Positions 27,543 to 42,600 are shown, counted from the first letter of the stretch. The stretch: DNA of 64,000 bases from Mimachlamys varia (GCA_947623455.1 OX392534.1:32052926-32116925), one strand, 5' to 3'. Notes: generated by a model not told the origin, from the sequence alone. Program-made: numbers and translations.

Positions 27543-27641
27543 TCAAGTAGTGGTGGCTGTGAGTTGGGCCAGCCAGGGATACAGGGCCATCAGGATCCCA
27601 AACAGCAGCATCAGCAGGGGTATACTGGACGCAAACGATTG
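27543..27641 (-). CDS. SLMAP: SLMAP exon 26, C-terminal membrane anchor and stop
   Basis: The acceptor is TTCCTGTTGCAG. It encodes QSFASS, the hydrophobic run IPLLMLLFGILMALYPWLA, then QLTATTT and TGA. The tail of about 19 apolar residues followed by a short polar end fits a tail-anchored protein, as in SLMAP. The segment differs in sequence from the vertebrate anchor I recall but keeps its position and a Pro/Trp pair. Confidence 0.88.
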   Translation of the reverse strand, partial: QSFASSIPLLMLLFGILMALYPWLAQLTATTT

Positions 27642-30600
27642 CTGCAACAGGAACAAAACAAGAATATTGAGTATTGCTGAAGCAATACATATCCCCTACC
27701 GGCCCCCACAAGCTATGATTCATTAAACAAATTACAGAGACTTGGCGTAGATATCACCATGATGTATCTGTATACTTCATAATTTCAGTTTAATATGTTC
27801 ACAAGTTGCAAAGATAATGCAGGAAACTGAATTATCAGAATTTTTCTAAGTCCAAGGGCCATATAACTCTGTAAAAACAATCATTCAACGGTAACAAAAT
27901 TAGATCTCGACCTAGATATTCTATTGATGTATCTTTGCCGTTAGGGGACTAATAACAACATGGCAAATACTCTTACAATCCTTAAAGCTGCCCGGTGTAT
28001 GCAATGTGGGTACATGTGTTAAGAGCGTGTATATTTGGGAGGCTTCAATATGTTTGTGTATTAAAGCCTCCTTGCTATAGTCTGCATCTTTTGTCAATTT
28101 GAAATGCTACCAAACTGAAGTATAATGCCAAAGACCCAAGCAGTACAATCTAACCGGACATATACTGACAACGGGTGAACAAGTCATTCCACTCTATCAA
28201 ATTATTAAACCCTTTCAGTTCAATAACACAGAAAATAGGCTTCAACCGATTTGCAAATTACACAAAGACTGTGATTTTCCTTCATTACTAAATTTCATAT
28301 AATGATTTATTTTTGACTACTTTACACTGAATGGAATGCTCCACTAAGACATGAGACCAAAATGATATAATGGACTTCATCTTGAAAGAATATTCTCATT
28401 GCATTTGGTACAATATTCATGAAAAGATGAACATTTCATGGATTTTTTTTGTACTTTGAAAACTTTTTTTGGTTAATTAATAATTGATTTTTAACAATAT
28501 AAGAACACCAATTCACCATCTTTGATCTGTTAGCCAACTGATGATATTCCTCTGACATGTTTTCCATTTCAGATTTGAGTTCTCCAATCTTGGTCACAGA
28601 AGCTTCACACTTTTTCGTCAATATGGCTACCTCCTCTCGGGAATGCTCAAGCTGAAACAAGGAAATAAAGCTCAATTCACTCTCATAGAACTGTATTAAA
28701 CTGATTTATCTAATAGCTGACCTTTTCACAGGTATAAAGTTTCATTTCTTTCTGATATGTGACCGTAAATAACATGGAAGAATAAAGTTTAAAAGTTGTA
28801 ATCCAAACTTTTACTAATATAGATATTACAAAACATTTCAATGATTTCAAATATTTACATTTATTTTTAAATGGAGATAGTTGTTTCAAGAATGAGGATT
28901 TAACTAAAATTTACAGTAATTTATTGATATCCAGAACAAGGGGCATGCCATGCAAAGCTAAATTAATAGGAGCAATCTGTAACTGTGGGTAAGGACTGTA
29001 GGGCCAGTAGGTAGGACTATTACCCTGGGTACCAAGGAGTCCCACATGACTATTACCCAGGAGTCCCACATGACTATTACCCAGGGTCAATGAAGTCTGG
29101 GTACCCAGGAGTCCCACATGACTATTACCCTGGGTCAATGAAGTCTGGGTACCCAGGAGTCCCACATGACTATTACCCTGGGTCAATGAAGTCTGGGTAA
29201 CCAGGAGTCCCACATAACTTTTACCCAGAGTCAATGAAGTCTGGGTACCCAGGAGTCCCACATGACTATTACCCAGGGTCAATGAAGTCTGGGTACCCAG
29301 GAGTCCCACATGACTATTACCCTGGGTCAATGAAGTCTGGGTACCCGGGAGTCCCACAAGACTTACTGGTACCAAGGGTCAATGAAGTCTGGGTACCCAG
29401 GGGTCCCACATGACTATTACCCAGAGTCAATGAAGTCTGGGTACCTAGGGGTCCAACATGACTATTACCCTGGGTCAATGAAGCCTGGGTACCCAGGGTT
29501 CCTACATGACTATTACCCAGAGTCAATGAAGTCTGGGTACCTAGGGGTCCCACATGACTATTACCCTGGGTCAATGAAGTCTGGGTACCTAGGGGTCCCA
29601 CATGACTATTACCCTGGGTCAATGAAGCCTGGGTACCCAGGGTTCCCACATGACTATTACCCAGAGTCAATGAAATTTGGGTACCTAGGGGTCCCACATG
29701 ACTATTACCCTGGGTCAATGAAGCCTGGGTACCCAGGGTTCCCACATGACTATTACCCAGAGTCAATGAAGTCTGGGTACCTAGGGGTCCCACATGACTA
29801 TTTCCCGAGGTAAATATTGATAGGGTAGATATTGGTCCCCCTTAGACCTTGGATAAAACTGAATCCCTGGGGAAGATATTGGAACCCAATTGGATAATTG
29901 GCTCATGGAACCAGTCAAGCTGGCCTGGCGATAACACTGGAACCAGTCAAGCTGGCCTGGCGATAACACTGAACTGTTTTTATCAATAAGTTCATAGATG
30001 AAGTTTTAACTTCAGTCACATCAAAGCATCAACAAAGGTATCTCCTGCTCTTATCATCCATTACCAGAAACAGATCAATTTGGCATGTCACTGTCACTTC
30101 TGTAGGTGACCAAAAGTTCTTTTTAAATCATTTCTACCTTTTACCAGCAACATAAAAATTTCTATTGATAAAGTTAGTCAGCCTACCCTGATATACACAA
30201 ATCTGTTCTGACCAGCAAACACAATATAGAGTGAACCTTCCCTTGACTAAATAATTCTTGGACTGTAATGGTCAAGGAATCTAATCATGTGGTGTATATT
30301 CCCTTGACTAAATAATTCTCGGACTGTAATGGTCAAGGAATCTAATCATGTGGTGTATATTCCCTTGACTAAATAGTTCTCGGACAGTAAGGGTCAAGGG
30401 ATCTAACATATCATATACTGTATACTCCCTTGGCTAAATAACTCTGGGACTGTAATGGTCAAGGGATGTAATCATGTAGTGTATACTCCCTTGGCTACAT
30501 ATAACTCTGGGACTGTAAGGGTCAAGGGATGTAGTCATGTAGTGTATATTCCCTTGGCTAAATAATTCTCCGACTGTAAGGGTCAAGGGATCTAACATTT

Positions 30601-33600
30601 TATGTAGTGCATATTCCCTTGGCTAAATAATTCTCTGACTGTAAGGGTCAAGGGATTTCAAAAGGGGTTCAATCAAAACATGCTAAAAAAATACTGAATG
30701 TTTAAAAGAAAGGCATGACATACTATTTAAAATAACACTACCAGAAACTTACTATGAAGCAGAGAGAAAAAAAAATCGTGCACAGAAAAACCAAAATCAC
30801 AAATAAGAACTCGCTAGATAGGGTGAGACTAAAAACGGGATATACACTACCACGGCCAACATTACCAGGTCTCACACTAAAGGCTGAAAGCTCAAAATAA
30901 CACACAGCCTCTAGGGAACGGTCAGGGCGGGATACACGTGTCGGCCACACAACAGCTAGGAGGAGGCAGACGGGCACCCCTATACCTACATGTGTCAGTC
31001 GAGTGTCTGCTGTAGACTCCCCCTGGGGTGGGGCCCCGGGGGTGGAGACCTGTCTCACCTCCTGCAGGGCCTGCTCCGATTCCTTCTGCGAATCAGTAAG
31101 ATTGGATTTCCAGGCCAGTTCCTTCATCTCCAGCTGTACTTTGAGTGCCTCCAGATGTTTGTACGACTCCTGGAGCTTGTTGTACTCCGCAGAAAGCTGG
31201 AGATTCTCCTTCCGGGACCTACAACACCGACAGACAGTTGTTAACCATGTCCTGAACCCACTGGTACTCCTACTTATCAAACTTGATTGAACATTTATAT
31301 TGGAACACAATGTAGAATTGAACAAAAACCATCTTTCAATGAATATCATGGATATTACTGTAAACCAACAAATTTTCGCGGTGACTTAATTTCGCGCTTT
31401 ATATGAAACAACTTTTTCGCAGCGATTTAATTTCTCGATAAATACAGTCGAAAATAATATGTACAGAACGGTACAGTACTCTTATAGTTGGCATATCTGT
31501 GATTATAAACTTTTTCGTGGCGATTCATTTCAAGCCAAAATAAGTTGGTTTAGAGTATATGCATTACTGTAGTAAAAGTAATACATTTTTAACATTATTA
31601 TAAATACTAACAGCATTATCAAGAGACTGGCTGTCTTCACAGACATAACTGACAAATTATCATCTCTACCCAGCACACTAGACAGCTCAGTGCATCAATC
31701 ATATGGTTAACTTTATCATCGGCAGGGCCAACAATATTTCCCACTGTTATATATAAACTTTATCTATTTTACAACAATTGTGAAAGATGGTATACAACCC
31801 ATATTTATCACTCTTGTTGGCCCGGATGTTAGCACGCAAGGGACCTTATTAAAGGAGGAAACTGGAGTACCCATGGAAAACCCACATGGTTGGCCAGGTC
31901 ACCCCAATACCTTTTCACATCCGATCGGGAAATGGAACCCGGCTGCCTTGGTGAAAGGCAAGTGCGCTATCCACTGCTCCACGCGACCACCCACCCACTT
32001 TTAATAACTATATCAGTGGTAGTTTATATAGTGTGACCTATATCACTTAGTGAGAACTCTATCACCCACATTCCCCCAAAATTACCCATAGGGCAAACAG
32101 TGGTACTAAAGATATTTTGAAAGTTTTGTGGATTACTATATATAGACAATGATTACTTACATTTTCATCTCGGCTTCAATGGCCTGGATTCGTTTGCGGA
32201 GACTAGAACATTCCTCCTTGAGGGCAGTGAATTCAGCTGCTTCGAGGAGGAGAAAAATAAGAAAGGCTATAAAAATACATTCTTCCACTATCGAAGTCAT
32301 AATACAAGTACAGACTCGGATTGGCAAACCAACAAATCAAAGGACCAGTCATGCTACAGACCCTTAACCAGGTATGCATGTAACTCTCTCATCTCAAACT
32401 GGAGGAAAACTGTAAACGTCACACCATACCATGCTTCGGAATACAAACACTGGCTGACGACACTAAAGGAATCTAACAGGAGAATCGATGTATAAATACA
32501 AAAGTACTAACTTTATGATGACTAAATAATAATATTATTATGATAATGAATATTCTCTCTATTACATACACAACTCAGTCATATATACATGTTACTCTAT
32601 GTTATGCTTCAGTTTGAACACATATTATTACAGTGTATCTGAAATGAGATGCGCTAGAAGAGAGCCGATTCTCTCGCTAGCATGGATCGTCGAGTCGTGG
32701 ATGATTTGATGAAGAAGGCGTAAAATGACAGAATCTTTCAATATGAAATACCAGAAACCAACATGCACATCATCGACACATATCAAAACAAATTTTGCAG
32801 CCATGACAGAGGTTCAATTCCAAAAACTGCAACAAAAAACTGAAGTGTACGGAGACCTTCTTAAATAAAACTTGATAGCCACATCATAACATCAGAGACC
32901 AAATAAAAGAATGATCGCGGCACATCGAACGCAACTCTGGAATGACAATTTACAGCAACAAAATCTCAAATACAACTGATGGGGTGTGCTCAACAGCAAA
33001 ATTAATCTCAATGAAGGGTCGCGTTTGGTTGGGGCAAGCAGGTAAATAAAAAGATGCGAAGAAAACGTTGACAATTACCAGCGATATTACCTCTCTGTTT
33101 AGAAGTGGTGGGGCTATGGGGTTCCGAGTGAGAGTGAGAGAATCGCGAATGATGCGAATCTCGTGCCCTCTCTCTACGATCGTCAACTCTCTCTTGAAGA
33201 TGGCGTACCTTGACTATAAATGAAATACATTATGAGGATGATTACAACAACGGTACCATCAATGGCGGTGGTCTAACATCGAGGTAGAAAAAAAACACAA
33301 TAGAAGCCACAGACCACGATGAAGCATGCTGCTCGCTGACAAGCAAATCAATCGAAAACGGAATGAAGAAAAATACCATGCCTTACTCCAGCCACAACAG
33401 AACATGCAGGAAATGGGGAGGAGCAAAGGGGAGTAACTCTATACACCCAAACTACACAGCTATAAATAGCAAATGGAAACTCATACCAAGCAGGAAAGGT
33501 CAAGGTCAACTATGACAAATGAAGTGTGACATAAAAAAGACATACACGTACCATTTACAGCAGGAAAGTTTAAAGAAAAATACCATAGGAAAACACAAAC

Positions 33601-36600
33601 AACCTGACAGGAAATTTTCAAGTGGAAAAGATATGAAAAAAAAAGAATAAATTCCAGCAAAAAATGGGTAAGGAAGCACATCAAGCTAGCACCACTGTTG
33701 GTCACATAAACAAGTTATGTGTGTAATGATCTTCATGTTGACTCCAAAAGATGAATGTATACATGTTTTTTGTAATAAAAACATATGTTTACATGTTTTT
33801 ATTAACATCCATGAATGTCAACAAGTTTACCAATGTAGACAAAGGTTAATAAGTTTTCACTTATATCAAAAAAATGTGTGTCAACAAAGTTCAACCAGTT
33901 AACTTATGTCAACATAGGTCAACCAGTTAACTTATGTCAACATAGGTCAACCAGTTAACTTATGTCAACAAAGGTCAACCAGTTAACTTATGTCAACAAA
34001 GGTCAACCAGTTAACTTATGTCAACAAAGTTCAACCAGTTAACTGGTGTAACAAAGGTCCACCAGTTAACTTATGTCAACAAAGTTCAACTAGTTAACTG
34101 GTGGCAACAAAGTTCAACTAGTTAACTGGTGTAACAAAGGTCCACCAGTTAACTTATGTCAACAAAGTTCAACTAGTTAACTTGTGGCAACAAAGTTCAA
34201 CCAGTTAACTGGTGTTAACAAAGTTCAACTAGTTAACTGTTGTCAACAAAAGTTAACTAGTTTACCGCTGCAAACAGAGGTCAACATATTACCCGATGTC
34301 AACACGCTTACAGGTGTCATCATTATGACAACAAATCATACAATTTTTTGTTAGGTAAGTAGACAATATCAAACAGCCATGCATAGCAGGAAATGGCCGA
34401 AGCTTGTACAAAGGGAGCTTTGGAGATGTATGGACTTAACACAGGATTGCAGAAACTGTGTTTTGTACCCACTGAATATCAATTCACATTAAACATTTTC
34501 GGTTTTAGCATTGATATTAAGCTTGGGTTTCTTGTTCTGCAATAGATAAAATATTATTCGTGCGTAAGAATTTTTCAAAATGAATTTCTCGTAAAATCTG
34601 CTGAAGGGTCTGCACAAGACAGGTGGATAACATTCACTAACAGAAAATGTGCAAATCCTGTTCGTAAATGTTTATTATGATTTTTTTTAAATATGTTGGT
34701 AAGGAATGCCATTGTTATATATAACAGTAGAACTGTAAAGTTTCCATTGATGGGGAAAATAAGGAACATTTAGAGCGATTGAAAATCATAACGCAGCCAG
34801 AAATGGAAGTTATGTCAAAGATTGACCATGCAAAAAAAAAAAAAGAAGTATCAATACAAACCTTTGTAAACCAGCCCTATAGACCACTTATAGTCAGTGA
34901 GATTATATCCCAAGATATTTTTTTTAACATTTTAAAACTTTTTACCTGATGATATATGCAGTCATGTCCAATTGTATTTTAAGTATCAAAGGTAAGACAT
35001 TATGATGAGACATTGCATGGGAAAACCTCACAAAATATATGTGATCTAATAGTACATTTCTTGATTTAAAATATGTCATTATCGCAAGAGATATACATTT
35101 TTCGGTGTTACTTTGCATATAGGTAAACAAAATACCTATCTTTCAGAATTGTTTTTTTATATAAAATATGCATATTATACGATAAACTCAAAATCATTAA
35201 AGAAACAAATGTAAGAAAACTAACATTAAAAAAAATGGACACAAAATGTATCTTTTACAAAAGTTTCAATGAACATGCAAATATATCATAATATTTGTAA
35301 AATTTCCTCTATTTTGTTGTTAAAGTTGATTTTTTTTTATTGAATGTTTTCTTTTTATTGTGAAAATTTCACATTATAACACTAAATGAAATCAATATTT
35401 GTTTATCAAACATAAGTATATAATGATGTTGAGGCCACGTACACCAAATAAATAGGAAGGTTTGAATTTAACTTTCATTTCACATGGTGTTTTGATTACA
35501 TCTTCCAGACAGGTTTCTGTGCTTGTGTAATATGCTTTCAAGATGACTTCCTCATCAGGAATGAAAATATATTTTCCCCTGATTATTTTAATATGTTAAG
35601 AGCTTAAACAGGCTGATGTAGCCTAGAATTAACCATTTAATCTAAAATTCTTCTGAACACAATTTTCATTTATTCCCTTAAAAAAAAAAAAAGTCCTTCA
35701 GTTCTCCAACTACTCTTTAAACCAATGCCACAGCCCGATGGAATGGCTTATTTCTCTTTATAGGGAATCCTTTGAGAATCTGCGTGTGCCAGAACGTGTT
35801 AAGACCCCCGAATAAACACTTACTTTTGAGCTGCTCTGTTTCATTGTGACTTTGCTTGGCAGTCTGTTGGGCCTCTTGTTGTATTCCTACAAACACGAAA
35901 TCTACATCAGCTTTAGGACTCGCACAACTAAATCAGTCTATCACGAAGTGTTTCATACGTTTGTAGTCCCTACTGAAAATTTGTTCTGGCTAAGTACAGT
36001 GATTCTGAGTAATTTATATAGGTAATTGTTGACCTATTTTGCATTGAATGATATCTGTAGCTATTTAACTTTACAAAAATATATACTTTTGGTAGATTTT
36101 GATATGTGATGGTGGATTGATATGGGGTCAAAAGTCAGAGGGTGTTCCCGTCCCATTTCACTGGTTTGAAATGTAAATTTCCGGTTGTCCAAAGCAGACG
36201 CCTGTAGCGAGCTAATATGCCAGTAAACTCCTCATAAAATGCCCCTTGAAGCCTTTGTCATGTATGTATCTGTAAATTTAGGCAGTTTTCATAAGTGTTG
36301 AACTTCAAATATTAAGGTTATTAGCTGGAAAGCTTAGTAATAACATATAGTAAATTATTTAGTTGTGTGAGTCCTTTACTCTGTTTCCTTCATTATATTA
36401 TAATCTCCCTTTTCCCTCCAATGAGGTATATCTCTGACTAAGCATAGCAATATAATTATGATCATTTCTAGAGACACAAAGCTTGCTGACAATGGTTTAC
36501 GTATACTTACGTTTGGCATCATCCAGGTCTTTCTTAGTGTCCTTATGTTTGGTTTTCTCTTCGTCCAATTGACCTGAAGTACAAACACTTACTGTGATCA

Positions 36601-39600
36601 TCTTTATATGTGTGTGCAATGTTTTTCAATCTCAGTACAACCGCAGTTTTTTTAAGTCAGCATTATCTAGCATTTCATGACTTTACTACATAACAAATAC
36701 ACAAGATTCTTTGTAAGTATAAGTCCAATAAATACTGTTTCAATCGAACATACCAGTAATATATCATGGTTATAAGTTTAGGGTTATAATTACATGCATA
36801 GTATTATATTATGGTATATAGTCAATATGCATCTGGATAAACATTCATTAAAATTGGTTTCTTCTCATTTAGGGAGAAAATAATCTATCAACTTTCATTT
36901 TTATTTTTTTTTATCTTTCTTTTAAGATCCCATTTGGTAAAGGGGGTGTCCTTGAGTAAAATTTCTATTCTTGTAAGTGGTTACTTTTTTGATATCATAT
37001 ATTTTTTTATTGAATTTGAATATCACATTCACAGAAGCCAAAAAGCAACTTTGGATTTACACTAAACAATATTACATAAAATATCTAAGTTCAGACAGTG
37101 AAAGCATATTAAGCAAATCATTTAAGGACATCTAATAAAAAAACATATCTCGGATTTATTTTTTTTTATTCCAGAAAAAACGCATCAAATTTTAAAAGAG
37201 ATAAAAAAAAGTTAAGAAACATCAGTAAGCAGAGGATCCCAGGAAAGCAAAGGGAGGTCACTCACTCTTGAGGCGTTCATTTTCTTGTTGGTTAGATTTC
37301 GTATGTGCCTGTTCCTCCAGCAGACGGTCTGTTAGCCAACCAAAACACAGAACAGATGACATGCAGGAACAGATCCAGTTAGCGTAAGTGAGAATTAGAA
37401 CAACAAGGGAAGATAACTCCACACATTCTTCAGCAGCAATATTTTAGAATCAGAACCAGACATCACGTCAATGATTCTGATTTTTGGGGATGAAAATAAA
37501 ACTTTTTCCATGCATATACATATGAAAAAAATCCATTAAATTTAAAACATAAGCCTTTGAAATCAGTATGAAGAATGTGTTGATAGGTTGAAGTTCTTCC
37601 AAAGTTGACACAATGTTCAGACAAGGTACTCAGATCACCTAACTTATTCTCCCCTGGAGACAAATTTGAACTCTTCCTATGCAAAGGATGGAATAATTCA
37701 TTATGAGATTTCAGAGGTCAGTGAGTTAACTTAATTTGATTCCTATAGCCACCACTGTTTTTTTTTGTTTAGATAAAGACAATTTCAACAGCATCTAGTT
37801 TTTATGAAATAATCTATATGAATAACTAACTTCCTCCACAAGGAAAAATCTGACATAACATTTTTTAAATATTGATATTCAAAGTAATTAATATGTCACA
37901 TCTGACGTTTTAATGAAAAAGTTTAACAAATTCAAACATCAAAATTTTGCAGGAATCACAACAAATTTATAGCACGCCTCTTACATTTTAAGAAATATGA
38001 CCAATTTTCGCCAGCATCTAACTCATCACAGTCGACCCGATTATACAGTCACAGTTGTTGTTAATAGCTATAGTCCCATAATAACATATTTTTTTCTGTT
38101 TAGGGACGAGATTGTGGGATTGTGTCAACTTTGCAGAAATAAATCATAAATCACATGCAAGGAACAAACCAAACCATGGCAACAATTTTTTCAATAAAAC
38201 TCAAAACGGTGAAGGTGTCCTAGAAAAATCAACCGATTAAAGCCAGCAGAGATGTTCAGTAAACCAATTAATGTTCACACTTCAAAGCAGCTTAATTGAA
38301 ATATCAGTTGTTGTTTTTTAAATTTACATCAAAGTTCGCAAATTAACCAAAATGAAACTCTTGTGAAAAAAACAAATTCACTTGATAAGTTAGATTGTAG
38401 CGTATGTTGGTTAGCAAGGCCCTCAATAAACATGGTTACATATGATTAATGTAACAATATGAAATATCTCATTTCTGTTGACGTTTTAATGTTTACTTGT
38501 GGCTTTGATATTTGCCAATCAACATTGTTTACTAGTGAAAGAGTCCAATATTTGCACAAATTTAAAAATTTAAAAAAATATTGGAATGTAAAATAAAATG
38601 AACTTAAACAAATTACAGAAATATGTTAAAATTACTTAAAATCTATAAATTAACAAACTTAAAATGTTTTGAGGTCATACAAATTTGGTTCGTTAGAATA
38701 TTAAAATACATGCAATAATATGGGATACAATTTTATATAAACTATAAATATGTTTATAATATACCTGAAATGTACATAAAAATTGATATTTATCCATATA
38801 CACTGTATTAAGGAAAGTTATATTTTCATCTTTATGCAAATACAAATCTGTACATGGCAAATTGAGCATATAAATGAAGAACATGCAAATGAGAAAGTTC
38901 CCCAATAACAAGAAGAATATTTGATTTCCAAGTGCAAAATTTTAACCTTCTCACCCCTATAAAACATTAAAAGTCCATCTTATTTATTGTTCTTGGTAAG
39001 TCTATTATGTTCTACAGTGATGAAAGGGTAAACCTACACTCTAACACAAATCATCTTTTCCCCTGATTTGAATAACATTCCTTTCTACTTGGAAGTGACA
39101 AGTGATAATTAGCTTAATACGCTAAATATCAGTTTTCTCATTAATTAATTGACTGCAAACTGTGTATTCTTTTCATTAAGTTAAACTATTGGGATACAAA
39201 TATTGATTAAACATGTTTGATATTTGGAATCTGCAAATTAAGCTATAAAACTGGCAATAGATGTGGGTTTTTTTCTCAAAGCAGTCAAACTTTTTAAATT
39301 AATCTTTTTTTTTTCTTTCATTTTTTATTTTCATGTACCAAATGGTAAACTTAAATTTTATGATTGTCATGTCCATCATTATTTTCATACATAACCAGAC
39401 AGAACTTGAGAAAATAAACCTAAATCAAAAACTGATTTGATATACTAAATGAATGCTTTGTTAAAATGTTGTGATTGCCAGTGATGGTGATGTTAATGAC
39501 ACTTGTATGCACTGACCACAACTTTGGACCACACTGACCACAACTTTGAATCACACTGACCTCGTAGATCCAGAATCTGCTCCTTGACCTCCTGGGTTGT

Positions 39601-42600
39601 GGTCTCAGCCTTAGAAAGTTGATCTGTAATCAAAAAATAAAGAATCATTACCTGGTAATGGTCACTTTTTATTTTGTTCTGTTTGCCTGTTTCAGGTTTG
39701 GAGAGAAATTATTTAACTTAAGATTCCCCCTTAACTTCTGTAATGCTTTCCTATGGAACATTTTATAATAAGGAATTGAATTTAAGGAACACTGATGAAA
39801 CAAGGGCCAGACCTATTCAACACTATGGTCAAACAATGGAGGACAGAACCAAATGAGGGTCTGTGTATAGTAAAATCCCTCTGACTCATCACAGCCTGAA
39901 CCTGTTACCATGGTACTCTATCAACTTTCCTTAAACTTTATCTACATGTTAATAAGCGTCTATGACGACAAGACGAGTGACAGAAAAAACCAAACATATG
40001 GCCCGAGTGTTGTAGTAAGAACAGCAGAAAAGAATGGTAGCATAGGTACGAGTAGATACGAATTGTGTCTTCATTTCTGATTGGTCAATATACATCACAC
40101 TCTGAATCTATCTTGTATAGCAGACTCACAATGTATCACTCTCTACGATTGGCTACTACTCCATATTGAAAGATGTATCATCAGGTCTGATTGGTTGCTA
40201 TGATTGTGTAGGTCTACCACTGGTCCTTATAGGAAAATTCATCATTTGGGTGTTTATATAACATTGTTTCCAATTGCTCAAGAGTATAAAAAATACTATC
40301 AACTGATTAATGGTCATTACCTTGAAGCGTATCTGCCCGCATCTTTGTCTCGTCCAGCTCGGCTGTAACACAAATCAAACTGACATCAGACTATGTTATT
40401 CATCAGAAGTCTATTGCTCTAACAAGTTCCTCACAAAACTGAAGTCACACTTTTCCTTTCTTCATGCATCAATGAAATTCTCCAATACCCTATACTGATA
40501 TATGCATTTTTGAACAAGAAAATATATGCCAAGAGTGTACCCCCATGTTCTTGAAGATACCAGCATTTTGAAATACAAAACTTACCTGGTATACCCTGTA
40601 CCATTTGAAAAAAAATTCAAATGTTATTCAAATAATTTCAAATGTTACCAACCATTTGTACACAAACTTATCAAACTGAAATAATTCAAAGCTAGTAGCA
40701 ATCATAATTGCATAATACCTTTTTTCATCTGATTTCATTTCAAGAATATTCGATCCAACTTATCACCAAAACTCACAATGAACAACATTATCTTCTTCAA
40801 AATGTATGAAACAGAATTTCTTGAAGTCTGTGGCCAGGGGTGAATCGGGAGGCGGCGGAAGTTCAGAGGAGGACATTTCAGCCATCTAGTAGCAGATGTA
40901 CAATTGTATGTCTACTGTCTAGAGTTTGTGATTTGTCTCACTCTCTGGATATTATAGGATGTACACAGCTATGTGTCACAGCAAGTTCAACAATTAATGA
41001 CAACTTTTGTGCATGGACAGCTTCGTAACAAACTTATCAGTATTTTTTTCTGACCATATTTCCCCCAATTTTCCCCAAAATGGTAATTCACAGCCAAATT
41101 TCAATACCCTCTTTTGCAAATGCTTTAATTGTGAGAAGATCAAATCCAACATTGATTCAGCAAATATCAACATTAGAAGTGAGATTTATTTTTTTGTTAG
41201 ATGACAGAATTCATCAAGTTGAGTATGCTTGGTGTGCAGTATTTGTCACTAACTGTACATGTATTAACATTCCAGATACGGCTGCAGACTCCGTATCATT
41301 CACAGACAGGTGATTCAGTGTAAGCTGATCAAAAACATACAGAGATTTTTATAACTAATGATATTAAGTGAGATTAACTTTTCTGTTATATCAGAATGCA
41401 AGTTATCTCCACCATCAAATTTAAATGACAAATGTTTCATGTCAAAGTGATACAAAACACAGTATTTATTCATTTTATTTGTGAAATAAATTCAGTCGCA
41501 AAATCGATACATGCATTTAAATGCTCAATGATTAAAGATGCAAAAATAAATTCATAAGAAAATCAAAATTCAAGTTGAAAATTGATATGATTAATATCAT
41601 TGTTTACAATTTTTTTTTCAGAATCAAAGGAAACAAGATTTCATTCAGTGGCGACAAAGATTTCTTTCAACCGAGTTTATTTTGCAGACAGGGACTAGAT
41701 GTAATCTATTCAAAACCCGCCAACATACAGGTGAATAAAAGTATTTAAATTCCAATAACCAATAGAGACAAACTTTTATTTTATGTATATAATGGTAGAT
41801 CATTATAGAATGAAAATCATTACAGGCATATAATTACCTTTAGTTAAACTGTAGTTTGAATCATTAGAGAAGAAATTGCTTTTTCTTAAATACTCCCATT
41901 CATATTTCTAGCTCTTTGATGAATATGATCTTTGCAGTGGTAAACCCTATGCCCTTGTACACTACCCAAGTCACTGTTGATAAAATGACCAATTAACTCT
42001 TGTAGAAAACAGGACCCCAATTAACGGACAAGTCACTGCTCAAGAGTCCAGTGTCTTGCTCGGTATAAAGCTTTACTGTTTGTAGCATAAAGGATGTAAA
42101 GATTTGTTCTACAATGAAATTATTTAAGTAAATTTCACTGATGATTGTTCATTCAAAATGTAGTTAGTGAGGTTTGCTCCATCAATTTATCAATGTATTT
42201 GCCTCTTCACGAATTGTAAGCTAGCCCTAAATTTTAATTGAATTTATCTTAATGGCCATATTTTGAGAATTTATTACAATGCATGAGATAAATTAACCTA
42301 CAAAAATAACTAGAATTGAAACTTTTAATGAATACCAACAACTCTGCCTTACAACACTCCAGGTGAAATCTATTTTGAAACATTTTGAAAACTATGTTAG
42401 CAACCTAACAATGCTTTAAAAATAGGATGTCAGACAGCTTACTGTACAGGAGTGATGAATATTTTTAATGGAAATATTAACCATGTTTTAATTGATTTTG
42501 TTTCTATTTTTATTGTTTATTAAACAAAAAATTGCCAACCCTGAAATGATCGAAATTCCAAAATTTTCACCATACTATTGAACTTTTGAAATCAGCCGAA

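Noticed and set aside
29317..29813. ORFs on both strands of about 143-158 codons
   Set aside because: Product of the in-frame 48-bp minisatellite.
41215..41245. Plus-strand DRIHQVEYA resembling the proteasome alpha-subunit signature
   Set aside because: Only about nine residues match; the following residues (WCAVFVTNC) do not fit the family and no other block of a proteasome subunit is present.
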